This document shows positions 1 through 7,605 of a DNA stretch of 12,204 nt, piece after piece. Both the position numbers and the translations under genes were made by a program. Source of the stretch: JBIIUJ01 sp044340025 (lineage in GTDB: Bacteria; Pseudomonadota; Alphaproteobacteria; Caulobacterales; Aquidulcibacteraceae). The notes beneath the pieces were generated by a model. The model searched no databases and was not told where the DNA came from. It worked only from the letters and a program-made list of their open reading frames with translations. Positions within the stretch are counted from its first letter, which is position 1. Every line of letters starts with the position of its first letter. The DNA lies in the NCBI GenBank assembly GCA_044340025.1, contig JBIIUJ010000074.1, positions 1 to 12,204 of the forward strand, written 5' to 3'.

Positions 1-719
1 TCTGGCCCGACGAGCCGACCCCTGGCGGCTCCAACATGGATTACCAGAACAATTACATCACCAATGATCGCGTCAGCGGCACGCCGGCCCAGCGCCAGCG
101 CAGCACGGTGAAATACAGCTTCGCCGCCAATGTGATCGACGAGACCCCGCCCGACACGATGGGCCCGAACAAGGCCTGCGGCCAGCCGCTCACGCCGCTG
201 ACCAACGACCGCGAGCGCCTGCTCAACGACATCGACACCATGACCGGCTGGAACACTTCGGGCACCAACAACGCCGCCGGCATCTATTGGGGCTGGGCGG
301 TGCTGAGCCCGAACGAACCTTTCGCGAACCCCACGCCCTACAATTCCCGCGACACGCGCAAGGCGATGATCATCCTCACCGATGGCGAGAACCAGATCTG
401 GGGCGGCTGGAACAGCCACAACAACTCGAACTACTCCGGCTATGGCTATCTTGCGCTCAACCGGCTGGGCGTCACCACGCGCGATCCGGCGAAGGCCGCG
501 ATCGATGCGCGCGTCACCACTTTGTGCAACAACATCAAGGCGACAGGCATCCGGGTCTACACCATCACCTTCGCGGTGAATGCGCCGGCGATCCAGCAGG
601 TGTTCCGCAACTGCGCCAGCGAGCCGAGCCTCTATTTCCACTCCCCCGGCGCCAACGACCTGCGCAACGCATTCCGCGCCATCGCACGCGATCTCAGCCA
701 GCTGCGCCTGTCGAAATAG
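1..719 (+). CDS. TadG-like pilus assembly protein with VWA domain, C-terminal part (5' end outside window)
   Basis: The reading frame is open from base 3, with no start needed, and ends at TAG 717-719, leaving about 239 residues. The order of features fits the C-terminal von Willebrand factor A region of TadG-type proteins of the Flp/Tad pilus system: a Cys-containing CGQPLTPLT segment, then SGTNNAAGIYWGWAVLSP, then the beta-strand KAMIILTDGEN, which carries the Asp of a MIDAS-type metal site. The C-terminus (FRAIARDLSQLRLSK) is the usual helix of this family. The DxSxS part of the metal site and the N-terminal TM/TadE-like segment would lie upstream, off the window. TadG proteins are membrane-anchored and thought to help assemble or secrete the pilus; the role here is inferred from family resemblance. 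No other tad gene is visible, so it may be an orphan or the end of a cluster. Confidence 0.75.
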   Translation, partial: WPDEPTPGGSNMDYQNNYITNDRVSGTPAQRQRSTVKYSFAANVIDETPPDTMGPNKACGQPLTPLTNDRERLLNDIDTMTGWNTSGTNNAAGIYWGWAVLSPNEPFANPTPYNSRDTRKAMIILTDGENQIWGGWNSHNNSNYSGYGYLALNRLGVTTRDPAKAAIDARVTTLCNNIKATGIRVYTITFAVNAPAIQQVFRNCASEPSLYFHSPGANDLRNAFRAIARDLSQLRLSK

Positions 720-736
720 CGCGCGAAACAGCGCGC
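719..736 (+). terminator. Possible GC hairpin at the end of the TadG-like gene
   Basis: GCGCGC at 719-724 and GCGCGC at 731-736 can pair across the six-base loop GAAACA. The stem begins on the last base of the TadG-like stop codon. No T-run follows, so a classical intrinsic terminator is not supported. In GC-rich DNA such a short GC-only stem could be chance. Confidence 0.22.
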
Positions 737-836
737 AGGCCGGACAGCGGTTGCGACACGGTGCGCAAGGCGATTGCAGCCGCGGGCCCTTCCTGCTCTA
801 GCTCATGCCAGCGAACAGACGGGGGCGCGCGGCGCA

Positions 837-1058
837 ATGGCCAAGGCGAAAGCAAAACCGGAATGGGACAAGGTGGAGGCGTTTCTCAAGCGCACGCTCG
901 AGACCCCGGGCCTGAAGCTGAAGGCGCGCGGCAAGACGCTGGATTCGATGGAAGTCTATAAGGGCGAGGATTTCCTGGGCGTCGTGACCATCGACGAAGA
1001 GGATGGCGAAACCTCCTATTTCTTCGAGATGGCGGTTCTCGACATCGATCTGGAATAG
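837..1058 (+). CDS. DUF3126 family protein (73 aa)
   Basis: This small protein matches the alphaproteobacterial DUF3126 family as I remember it: a Lys-rich start, a helix (WDKVEAFLKRTL), and a C-terminal half made of MEVYKGEDFLGVV, DEEDGETSYFFEM and AVLDIDLE, the best conserved part. Its length is normal for the family. The function is unknown; it is acidic at the C-terminus, has no signal peptide or membrane segment, and is probably cytoplasmic. The ATG at 837 is chosen because homologues start just before the Lys-rich stretch and a GGGGG tract (821-825) lies upstream; the frame stays open to an ATG at 774, but the extra residues look non-coding. It stands 117 bp after the TadG-like gene and 78 bp before the aquaporin gene, with no evident functional link to either. 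Confidence 0.85.
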   Translation: MAKAKAKPEWDKVEAFLKRTLETPGLKLKARGKTLDSMEVYKGEDFLGVVTIDEEDGETSYFFEMAVLDIDLE

Positions 1059-1059
1059 G

Positions 1060-1074
1060 GCGGACAGCGTCCGC
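1060..1074 (+). terminator. Small hairpin after the DUF3126 gene
   Basis: GCGGAC (1060-1065) and GTCCGC (1069-1074) form a perfect six-base stem with an AGC loop, starting two bases after the stop codon. There is no T-run. It could weakly attenuate transcription between the DUF3126 gene and the aquaporin gene, or stabilise the 3' end; chance is also possible. Confidence 0.22.
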
Positions 1075-1136
1075 GCCGGCTGAAACATGCCTGTCACAAG
1101 GATGCGCTAGCCCCGCGCACAGGGGATAGCGCCGCC

Positions 1137-1793
1137 ATGATCGCAACGCGACGACAGCTCGCCGCCGAGGCGCTGGGCTCTGCTGTTCTGACGGGCGTTG
1201 TGATCGGCTCGGGCATCCTGGCGGCTGATCTTGCAAACGGCGCCTCTGGGCTCGCCCTTGTTGGAAACACGCTGGCGACCAGCGCTATCCTGTTTGTGCT
1301 TGTTCTGTGTTTCGGCCCGATCTCCGGCGCGCATTTCAATCCCGTGGTGAGCGCGGTCATGGCGTGGCGCGGCGAACTGACCATGGCGGCCGCGTTTGCC
1401 TTTGCGAGCGTGCAGGTTCTGGGATGTCTTGCCGGCGCGGCCTTCGCCAATCTGATGTTCGACCGACCTGCGCTGCATCTGGCCACAACCGAGCGAAGCG
1501 GTCTTGGCCCCCTTCTGGGCGAGGCCGCCGCGACCGGTCTTCTGGTGCTGGCGATCCTTGGCGCGCGGCGGCATGGCCTGATTGCGGTGGCGGCGGCGGT
1601 GAGCCTCGTCATCGCCGCCGGCTATTGGTGGACGGCGTCCACCTCTTTCGCCAATCCCGCGATCACTGTGGCGCGCGCCTTCTCAGACACGTTTGCCGGC
1701 ATCCGGCCCGCCGATGCGCCGGGCTTTATCGCTGCCCAGTGTGTCGGCGCGGCGCTGGCCGCCACGCTCGCACATTGGCTGTTTGGAGACTGA
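1137..1793 (+). CDS. aqpS: AqpS-like aquaglyceroporin, probable arsenite channel (218 aa)
   Basis: This is an inner-membrane MIP-family channel with about six hydrophobic helices and two half-helix loops. The first box is NPV (residues 68-70, in SGAHFNPVVS) and the second is NPA (173-175, in SFANPAITVARAFSDTFAGI). The residue right after the second NPA is Ile176; most aquaporins and GlpF have the pore-lining Arg there. The nearest Arg is Arg180, one helical turn later. The sequence around the second box and the 218-aa length are typical of the AqpS type found in rhizobial ars operons, where the channel releases arsenite made by ArsC. The downstream arsC, six bases away, strongly supports that role. 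An AGGGG tract at 1121-1125 is the likely ribosome binding site. No arsR, arsH or arsB is visible in the window, so the regulator is not identified. A general glycerol or water facilitator is the alternative reading. Confidence 0.86.
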   Translation: MIATRRQLAAEALGSAVLTGVVIGSGILAADLANGASGLALVGNTLATSAILFVLVLCFGPISGAHFNPVVSAVMAWRGELTMAAAFAFASVQVLGCLAGAAFANLMFDRPALHLATTERSGLGPLLGEAAATGLLVLAILGARRHGLIAVAAAVSLVIAAGYWWTASTSFANPAITVARAFSDTFAGIRPADAPGFIAAQCVGAALAATLAHWLFGD

Positions 1794-1799
1794 CCGGCC

Positions 1800-2228
1800 G
1801 TGCGCTTTCCCGTTGTCATCCATCACAATCCCGACTGCGAGACCTCCCGCAATGTGCTCGCAGTGATCACGGCCGCCGGCTACTCCCCCGAAATCGTGGC
1901 CTATCTGGAAACCGGATGGACCCGGCCGCAGCTCATGGCCCTGTTTGCGGCGGCCGGCCTCACGCCGCGCGCGGCCCTGCGCGAGAGCAAATCCCCGGCC
2001 GCCGCGCTTGGCTTGCTTGCGCCGGATGTCGACGACGAAACCCTGCTGGCCGCCATGGTGGCGCATCCCGTCCTTGTGAATCGCCCGATCGTGGCCACCC
2101 CGCGCGGCGTGCGGCTCTGCCGGCCGAGCGAGAGTGTGCTTGATCTGCTGGAGCGCTGGCCGGAGGGGCCGTTCTGCAAGGAGGACGGCGCTGTGCTGAT
2201 CGATGCCGAAGGCCGGCTGGTTCGCTGA
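1800..2228 (+). CDS. arsC: Arsenate reductase, glutaredoxin-dependent (142 aa)
   Basis: This cytoplasmic enzyme reduces arsenate to arsenite using glutathione and glutaredoxin. It has the plasmid R773-type signature HNPDCETSRN with catalytic Cys13. The arginines that bind and polarise the oxyanion fall at Arg61, Arg95 (in NRPIVATPRG) and Arg108 (in RLCRPSE), each one residue later than Cys12, Arg60, Arg94 and Arg107 of R773 ArsC. The C-terminal PFCKEDG block is also conserved, and the length is standard. The start is GTG at 1800; a GGAG at 1785-1788, inside the end of the aquaporin gene, is the likely ribosome binding site, so the two genes form one transcription unit. Arsenite produced here would exit through the AqpS-like channel. 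The intact CXTSRN box and all three arginines argue against an Spx or YffB-type relative. Confidence 0.95.
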   Translation: MRFPVVIHHNPDCETSRNVLAVITAAGYSPEIVAYLETGWTRPQLMALFAAAGLTPRAALRESKSPAAALGLLAPDVDDETLLAAMVAHPVLVNRPIVATPRGVRLCRPSESVLDLLERWPEGPFCKEDGAVLIDAEGRLVR

Positions 2229-2338
2229 TGCGGAAAAGATTTCTTCTATATTAGCCGTCGAAACTATCGATTGGACCGGCATCGGTGAAAGGCGCAGGCT
2301 CTCGGCAGCGGGGAAAACGCACCGAAGGAGATCCAGCC
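2229..2338 (+). promoter_or_regulatory. Intergenic region before katG: AT-rich patch and strong ribosome binding site
   Basis: This 110-bp gap has a local AT-rich stretch (about 2231-2272) that contrasts with the GC-rich surroundings and contains TATATT at 2247-2252, a plausible -10 element. I see no convincing -35 at the right distance. AAGGAG at 2325-2330 lies eight bases before the katG ATG and is the clearest Shine-Dalgarno site in the window; it fixes the start at 2339. An independent, possibly peroxide-responsive katG promoter is inferred, not shown. Confidence 0.4.
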
Positions 2339-4522
2339 ATGACCATAGAGGCAACCTGCCCCTTCACCGGCGCCAGCCGTCGTCACACCGTCGCCGCAGG
2401 GCCGCGCGGCAACGCCGACTGGTGGCCCGCCCAGCTCAATCTTTCGATCCTGCATCAGCAGCCAGCAGCCGGAAATCCGCTCGGGGCGGACTTCGACTAC
2501 GCCAAGGCGTTCCAGACGCTGGATCTCGATGCGGTCGTCGCCGACCTCACCGCCCTGATGACCGACAGTCAGGACTGGTGGCCGGCGGACTATGGCCATT
2601 ATGGCCCGTTCTTTATCCGCATGGCCTGGCATTCGGCTGGCACCTACCGCATCTCCGACGGGCGCGGCGGGGCGGGCTCCGGCGAACAGCGGTTCGCGCC
2701 GCTGAACTCCTGGCCGGACAATGGCAATCTGGACAAGGCGCGCCGCCTGCTGTGGCCGATTAAGCAGAAATACGGGGCTGCGCTGTCCTGGGCGGATCTG
2801 ATGATCCTGGCCGGCAATGTCGCGCTGGACAGCATGGGCTTTCGCACCTTCGGGTTTGCTGGCGGCCGGCCCGATGTCTGGGAGCCCTCCGCCGACATCG
2901 ACTGGGGCCCGGAAGCCGAATGGCTGGGCGATGAGCGCTATGCCGGCGACCGGGACCTCGCAGACCCGTTAGGCGCGGTGCAGATGGGTCTCATCTACGT
3001 CAATCCGCAGGGTCCGAACGGCAATCCCGACCCTCGGGCGTCCGCGCGCGACATCCGCGAGACCTTCGCCCGCATGGCCATGAACGACGAAGAGACGGTG
3101 GCCCTCGTCGCGGGCGGCCACACCTTCGGCAAGTCGCATGGCGCAGGGCTTGAAAGCCATGTCGGCCGCGAGCCGGAAGCCGCGCCGCTGGAGGCCATGG
3201 GCTTTGGCTGGGCAAACACGCTGGGCGACGGCAAGGGCGTGCACACCATCACCAGCGGGATCGAGGGCGCCTGGACGCCCACCCCGATCCAGTGGGACAT
3301 GAGCTATTTCGACACCCTCTTCGGCCACGAATGGGAGCTGACGAAGAGCCCGGCCGGCGCGCATCAATGGCGGCCCGCCGGCGGCGCGGCGGCCGACGCC
3401 GTGCCCGACGCGCATGATCCTGCCCGGCGCCACGCGCCCATGATGACGACCGCCGATCTCGCGCTGCGCTTCGACCCCGCCTATGAGGCGATCTCGCGCC
3501 GGTTCCATGCCAATCCGGCCGAGTTCGCCGACGCCTTCGCCCGGGCCTGGTACAAGCTCACCCACCGCGACATGGGCCCCCGCGCCCGCTATCTCGGCAA
3601 GCTCGTCCCGGCAGAGGTGCTGATCTGGCAGGATCCCGTGCCCGCGCCCACCGGGCCGGCGCTGGAAGAGGCCGACATCGCGCATCTGAAGGCGGAGGTT
3701 CTGGCGTCTGGCCTGTCGGTCGCGCAGCTGGTCGAGACCGCCTGGGCCTCGGCGGCCACCTTCCGCAAGACAGACAAGCGCGGCGGCGCCAATGGCGCGC
3801 GTATCCGCCTCAGCCCCCAGAAGGACTGGGCGGTCAATCGGCCGGAGGCGCTGCAGGGCGTTCTTTCGACGCTCGAAACCATCCGGTCGGCGTTCAATTC
3901 CGGCGCCAGAAAGGTGTCGCTCGCGGACCTGATCGTGATCGCCGGCGCCGCAGGCGTGGAGAAGGCGGCGAGGGACGCCGGCGTGACCGTCACCGTCCCC
4001 GTAGCGCCCGGCCGCACCGACGCGAGCGCCGACCAGACCGACGCCCATTCCTTCGCGGTGCTGGAGCCCCGGTTTGACGGCTTCCGCAACTACCTCGCCC
4101 CCGGCGAGGGGCGGCCCGCGCAGGAGCTTCTGGTGGAGCGCGCCTTCATGCTTGGCCTGTCTGCGCCGCAGATGACGGCGCTCATCGGCGGGCTTCGCGC
4201 GATCGGGATCACAGCGCCTGGCACGCGCCATGGCGTCCTGACCCAGCGACCGGGCGCGCTGACGAATGATGTGTTCGTCAATCTGCTCGACATGGGCGTG
4301 ACCTGGGCCAAGACCGGCGAGAACGCCTATGAGGCCCGCGACCGAAAGACCGGCGCGCCGCGCTGGACCGCAACGGCGGCGGATATCGTGTTCGGGTCCA
4401 ACGCCATCCTGCGCGCCCAGGCCGAGGTCTATGCCGAAGCCGGCGGCCACCAGAAACTCGTCGCGGATTTCATCTCCGCCTGGGTGCAGGTGATGAACAA
4501 CGACCGGTTCGATCTGGTCTGA
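2339..4522 (+). CDS. katG: Catalase-peroxidase HPI (727 aa)
   Basis: This is a bifunctional haem enzyme that removes hydrogen peroxide by catalase and peroxidase reactions. It has the usual two-domain plan of fused class I peroxidases and a full family length. In the haem-binding N-terminal domain the distal triad is Arg94, Trp97 and His98 (RMAWHSAGTYR). The Met-Tyr-Trp covalent adduct needed for catalase activity is available as Trp97, Tyr220 (in IYVNPQGPNG) and Met246 (in RMAMND). The proximal haem ligand is His261 (GGHTFGKSHG), with Trp312 next to it. The spacing matches Mycobacterium tuberculosis KatG (Trp107, Tyr229, Met255, His270, Trp321). The C-terminal domain lacks the haem pocket, as normal. 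No signal peptide is seen, so it is probably cytoplasmic. The start is set by AAGGAG eight bases upstream. It follows the arsenic genes and may serve arsenite-induced oxidative stress, but the separate promoter patch makes co-transcription uncertain. Confidence 0.98.
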   Translation: MTIEATCPFTGASRRHTVAAGPRGNADWWPAQLNLSILHQQPAAGNPLGADFDYAKAFQTLDLDAVVADLTALMTDSQDWWPADYGHYGPFFIRMAWHSAGTYRISDGRGGAGSGEQRFAPLNSWPDNGNLDKARRLLWPIKQKYGAALSWADLMILAGNVALDSMGFRTFGFAGGRPDVWEPSADIDWGPEAEWLGDERYAGDRDLADPLGAVQMGLIYVNPQGPNGNPDPRASARDIRETFARMAMNDEETVALVAGGHTFGKSHGAGLESHVGREPEAAPLEAMGFGWANTLGDGKGVHTITSGIEGAWTPTPIQWDMSYFDTLFGHEWELTKSPAGAHQWRPAGGAAADAVPDAHDPARRHAPMMTTADLALRFDPAYEAISRRFHANPAEFADAFARAWYKLTHRDMGPRARYLGKLVPAEVLIWQDPVPAPTGPALEEADIAHLKAEVLASGLSVAQLVETAWASAATFRKTDKRGGANGARIRLSPQKDWAVNRPEALQGVLSTLETIRSAFNSGARKVSLADLIVIAGAAGVEKAARDAGVTVTVPVAPGRTDASADQTDAHSFAVLEPRFDGFRNYLAPGEGRPAQELLVERAFMLGLSAPQMTALIGGLRAIGITAPGTRHGVLTQRPGALTNDVFVNLLDMGVTWAKTGENAYEARDRKTGAPRWTATAADIVFGSNAILRAQAEVYAEAGGHQKLVADFISAWVQVMNNDRFDLV

Positions 4523-4526
4523 AGCG

Positions 4527-4567
4527 CGCCGTCCGCGGGCGCATCGCCAACGCCGTCCGCGGGCGCA
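4527..4567. repeat. Two direct copies of a 17-bp sequence after katG
   Basis: CGCCGTCCGCGGGCGCA occurs at 4527-4543 and again, exactly, at 4551-4567, giving a 24-bp period with a seven-base spacer. Each copy holds the palindrome CCGCGG. It starts five bases after the katG stop codon. It may be a local duplication, a protein-binding array, or part of a 3' end structure; nothing in the sequence decides this. Confidence 0.75.
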
Positions 4568-4571
4568 GCGG

Positions 4572-4609
4572 TCGCCGCCCTCTCCCATCCCCCGGGGGGA
4601 GGGCGGCGA
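4572..4609 (+). terminator. GC-rich hairpin downstream of katG
   Basis: TCGCCGCCCTC (4572-4582) pairs perfectly with GAGGGCGGCGA (4599-4609), an 11-bp stem with a 16-base loop that itself contains CCCCCGGGGG. No T-run follows, so it is not a textbook intrinsic terminator. It could stop or protect the katG transcript, or be a dispersed palindromic repeat of the kind common between genes in GC-rich alphaproteobacteria. Confidence 0.45.
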
Positions 4610-4638
4610 TGCATCGCGCAGACAGGGCGCAGCAGTGC

Positions 4639-4646
4639 GCTATGCT
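4639..4646 (+). promoter_or_regulatory. Possible -10 element for the SRPBCC gene
   Basis: GCTATGCT at 4639-4646 resembles the GCTAnnnT-type -10 of alphaproteobacterial housekeeping promoters. It ends seven bases before the ATG at 4654, and there is no purine-rich Shine-Dalgarno stretch between. If it is real, the transcript would be leaderless or nearly so. No good -35 is evident; treat as tentative. Confidence 0.22.
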
Positions 4647-4653
4647 GCGGCCC

Positions 4654-5105
4654 ATGAAGATCGTTGCGCAGGCCCATTTCCCGATCCCGCCAGAGCGGCT
4701 CTACAGCCTGCTCCAGCGCACCGAGGTCGTGTCGCGCATCGCCTTTCCGTTGCTGGTTTTTCATGCGCGCGACCGTGCGCCAATGGGCGAGCTTTTGCCC
4801 TTCGGACCCTATCGGGTCTGGATGTGGGTGCTGGGCGTCATCCCGCTCGGCTCCCAGACCCTGAGGATCACGCGGCACGAAAGCGAGGGTCGGTTCCAGC
4901 TGCACGACGCCGGCTCCGGCTGGATCGCGCAGCGCTGGGATCATTGGCAATGCGTCACGCCGGCCGAAGGCGGCGCGCTCTATCGCGACGAGATCGAGGT
5001 GGAGGCCGGCCTCCTCACCCCGTTTGTCGCAGCCTTCGCCTGGGCCTTCGTGCGCTGGCGCCACCGCCGGCTGTCCAGTGCGGCGCTGCATCAGGAGGTG
5101 CTGTT

Positions 5106-5109
<4 letters not shown>
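4654..5109 (+). CDS. SRPBCC (START-like) fold protein of unknown function (151 aa)
   Basis: The protein opens with a beta-strand (MKIVAQAHFPI) followed by the helix PPERLYSLLQRTEVVSRI. A run of alternating strands follows (YRVWMWVLGVIPLG, QTLRITRH, WDHWQCVT, ALYRDEIEVEAG), and the protein ends in a long C-terminal helix (LLTPFVAAFAWAFVRWRHRRL). That strand-helix-sheet-helix order and the 151-aa size fit the SRPBCC or polyketide-cyclase-like superfamily of ligand-binding proteins. I recognise no closer family and see no catalytic motif, so the ligand is unknown. The ATG at 4654 fits the fold best; in-frame ATGs at 4642 and 4609 would add residues unlike this family. The gene stands alone on the plus strand, and its stop overlaps that of the convergent aminopeptidase gene. 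Confidence 0.7.
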
Positions 5110-6481
<1,372 letters not shown>

Positions 6482-6485
<4 letters not shown>

Positions 6486-7471
6486 CGTCGCCGCCCCGCC
6501 GGGGCCGCTGGGGCCGGCAGATCGCGCGCGACCCGGAAGGTGAAGATCCAGGAGACGAACGTCTCTGGGTCGCCGGACCGGAATGTCACGCGCGTGCGCG
6601 GGGTGGTGGTGATCCAGGCGCCGCCGCGCACCGCCCGCCGCTCGCAGGCGCCGGCGGGGGCATGGGCGGTCCCGTCAACCGGGGCGGCAGCGGGGAAGGG
6701 CGTGGCCAGACAGTCCGCCGTCCATTCCATCGCATTGCCGATCATGTCGTGCAGCCCGAACGCATTCGGCCGGAAGCTGCCTGCGGGCGCGATCTCGCGG
6801 CGCTTGTCGTCGCAGGTCACGCCCGGCCAGGCGATCGCGGTGTTGCGGCCGGTGGCGTCATAGAGATTGGCGAAGGCGCAGCCCTGATTGGCGTCGGTTC
6901 CCCACGGCCAGGGCGCGGGCGAGCCTCCGCGCGCGGCGAATTCCCACTCGGCTTCCGACAGAAGCCGGTAGGGCCGGCCCGTCTTCTTCGCCAGCCAGCC
7001 GACATAGGCCTGCGCATCGCGCCAGGAGACGCAGGTCGCCGGCTCGTCGGCGGCGGCTGGCCGGCCATAAGCGGTGCGGAAGGTGGCGCCTTTCACTTCC
7101 ATCACGCGCCGGTCGGCCTGCACCCAGCGGCGGCAGTCGGTGGAGGGGGTGTGACCGGTCTCGCGCACGAAGGCCTCATATTGCGCCGTCGTGACCTCCG
7201 ACTTGCCGACCGCGAAGGGGCGCGGGATGGTCACGGTGCGCACGGGGCCTTCGGGGCGGCCCTGCTCGCCCCCCTCGGCGCCCATCTGGAAGGCGCCGCC
7301 CGGCAGAACCACCATCTCCGGGCAGTCCGGGCAATCGCGAAAAGCGCCGCCGATGGGAAAGGCCTGCTGCTGCGGCGCGGTCACTGGGGCGGGGGCCTGG
7401 GAGGTGGGCGCGCAGGCGGCGACCGCCGCCCCCAACCCCGCGACTGCGAGCCAGATCGCTGGACGTGTCAT
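6482..7471 (-). CDS. SUMF1 (formylglycine-generating enzyme-like) domain lipoprotein, lacking the catalytic cysteines (329 aa)
   Basis: The N-terminus (MTRPAIWLAVAGLGAAVAAC) is a lipoprotein signal with cleavage expected before Cys20, so the protein should be membrane-anchored outside the cytoplasm. After a Pro/Ala/Gln-rich linker, a SUMF1 or FGE-sulfatase domain runs from about residue 52 to 317: MVVLPGGAFQMG, VGKSEVTTAQYEAFV, CVSWRDAQAYVGWL, RPYRLLSEAEWEFAARGG, NAFGLHDMIGNAMEW, then VRGGAWITTTPRTRV and FTFRVARDL. True formylglycine-generating enzymes carry a redox Cys pair shortly after the RGGSW-like motif; here that stretch is ITTTPRTRVTF with no Cys. The protein is therefore probably not a sulfatase activator, and no sulfatase gene is visible. 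Two ATGs are in frame, at 7477 and 7471; the second is preferred because GAGGGA then lies at normal spacing. It is coupled to the downstream aminopeptidase gene. Its actual function is unknown. Confidence 0.88.
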
Positions 7472-7605
7472 CGCCATTTCCCTCTCGCCAATCCGCTGCG
7501 TGGATGCTCGCCGCGCTTTTCGCCTACCGGGCGAAGGCATGCAAGGCGATAGCGCGGCGCCCGGTCGCAGGCAGAACTGACACAGGCGCACGCTACCACT
7601 GACGC
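7472..7605. promoter_or_regulatory. Divergent intergenic region between the SUMF1 lipoprotein and CoA-transferase genes
   Basis: Both flanking genes start here and read outward, so promoters for both must lie in these 134 bp unless they start further inside. TTCGCC (7519-7524) and GGCGAA (7530-7535) form a perfect inverted repeat around TACCG, a possible operator for either gene. For the plus strand, CTGACA (7577-7582) and GCTACCAC (7592-7599) look like a -35 and -10, but their spacing is shorter than usual. The -10 ends only six bases before the ATG at 7606, and no Shine-Dalgarno site is present, which would suit a leaderless mRNA. All of this is tentative. Confidence 0.35.

Noticed and set aside
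1800..2228. Spx/YffB-type ArsC relative without reductase activity
   Set aside because: The HNPDCETSRN box and three oxyanion-binding arginines match true R773-type arsenate reductases.
2247..2270. OxyR-type site before katG (CTAT/TTAG motifs)
   Set aside because: CTAT occurs at 2246 and 2264 and TTAG at 2251, but the spacing is 18 and 13 bases, not the 11-base steps of ATAG-N7-CTAT; not reported as a site.
2969..4588. Long minus-strand open frame opposite katG
   Set aside because: It is antisense to a complete katG, rich in Arg/Gly/Ala/His with no recognisable motif; a GC-bias shadow.
4572..4609. Classical rho-independent terminator after katG
   Set aside because: The stem is strong but no T-run follows; kept only as a possible terminator with modest confidence.
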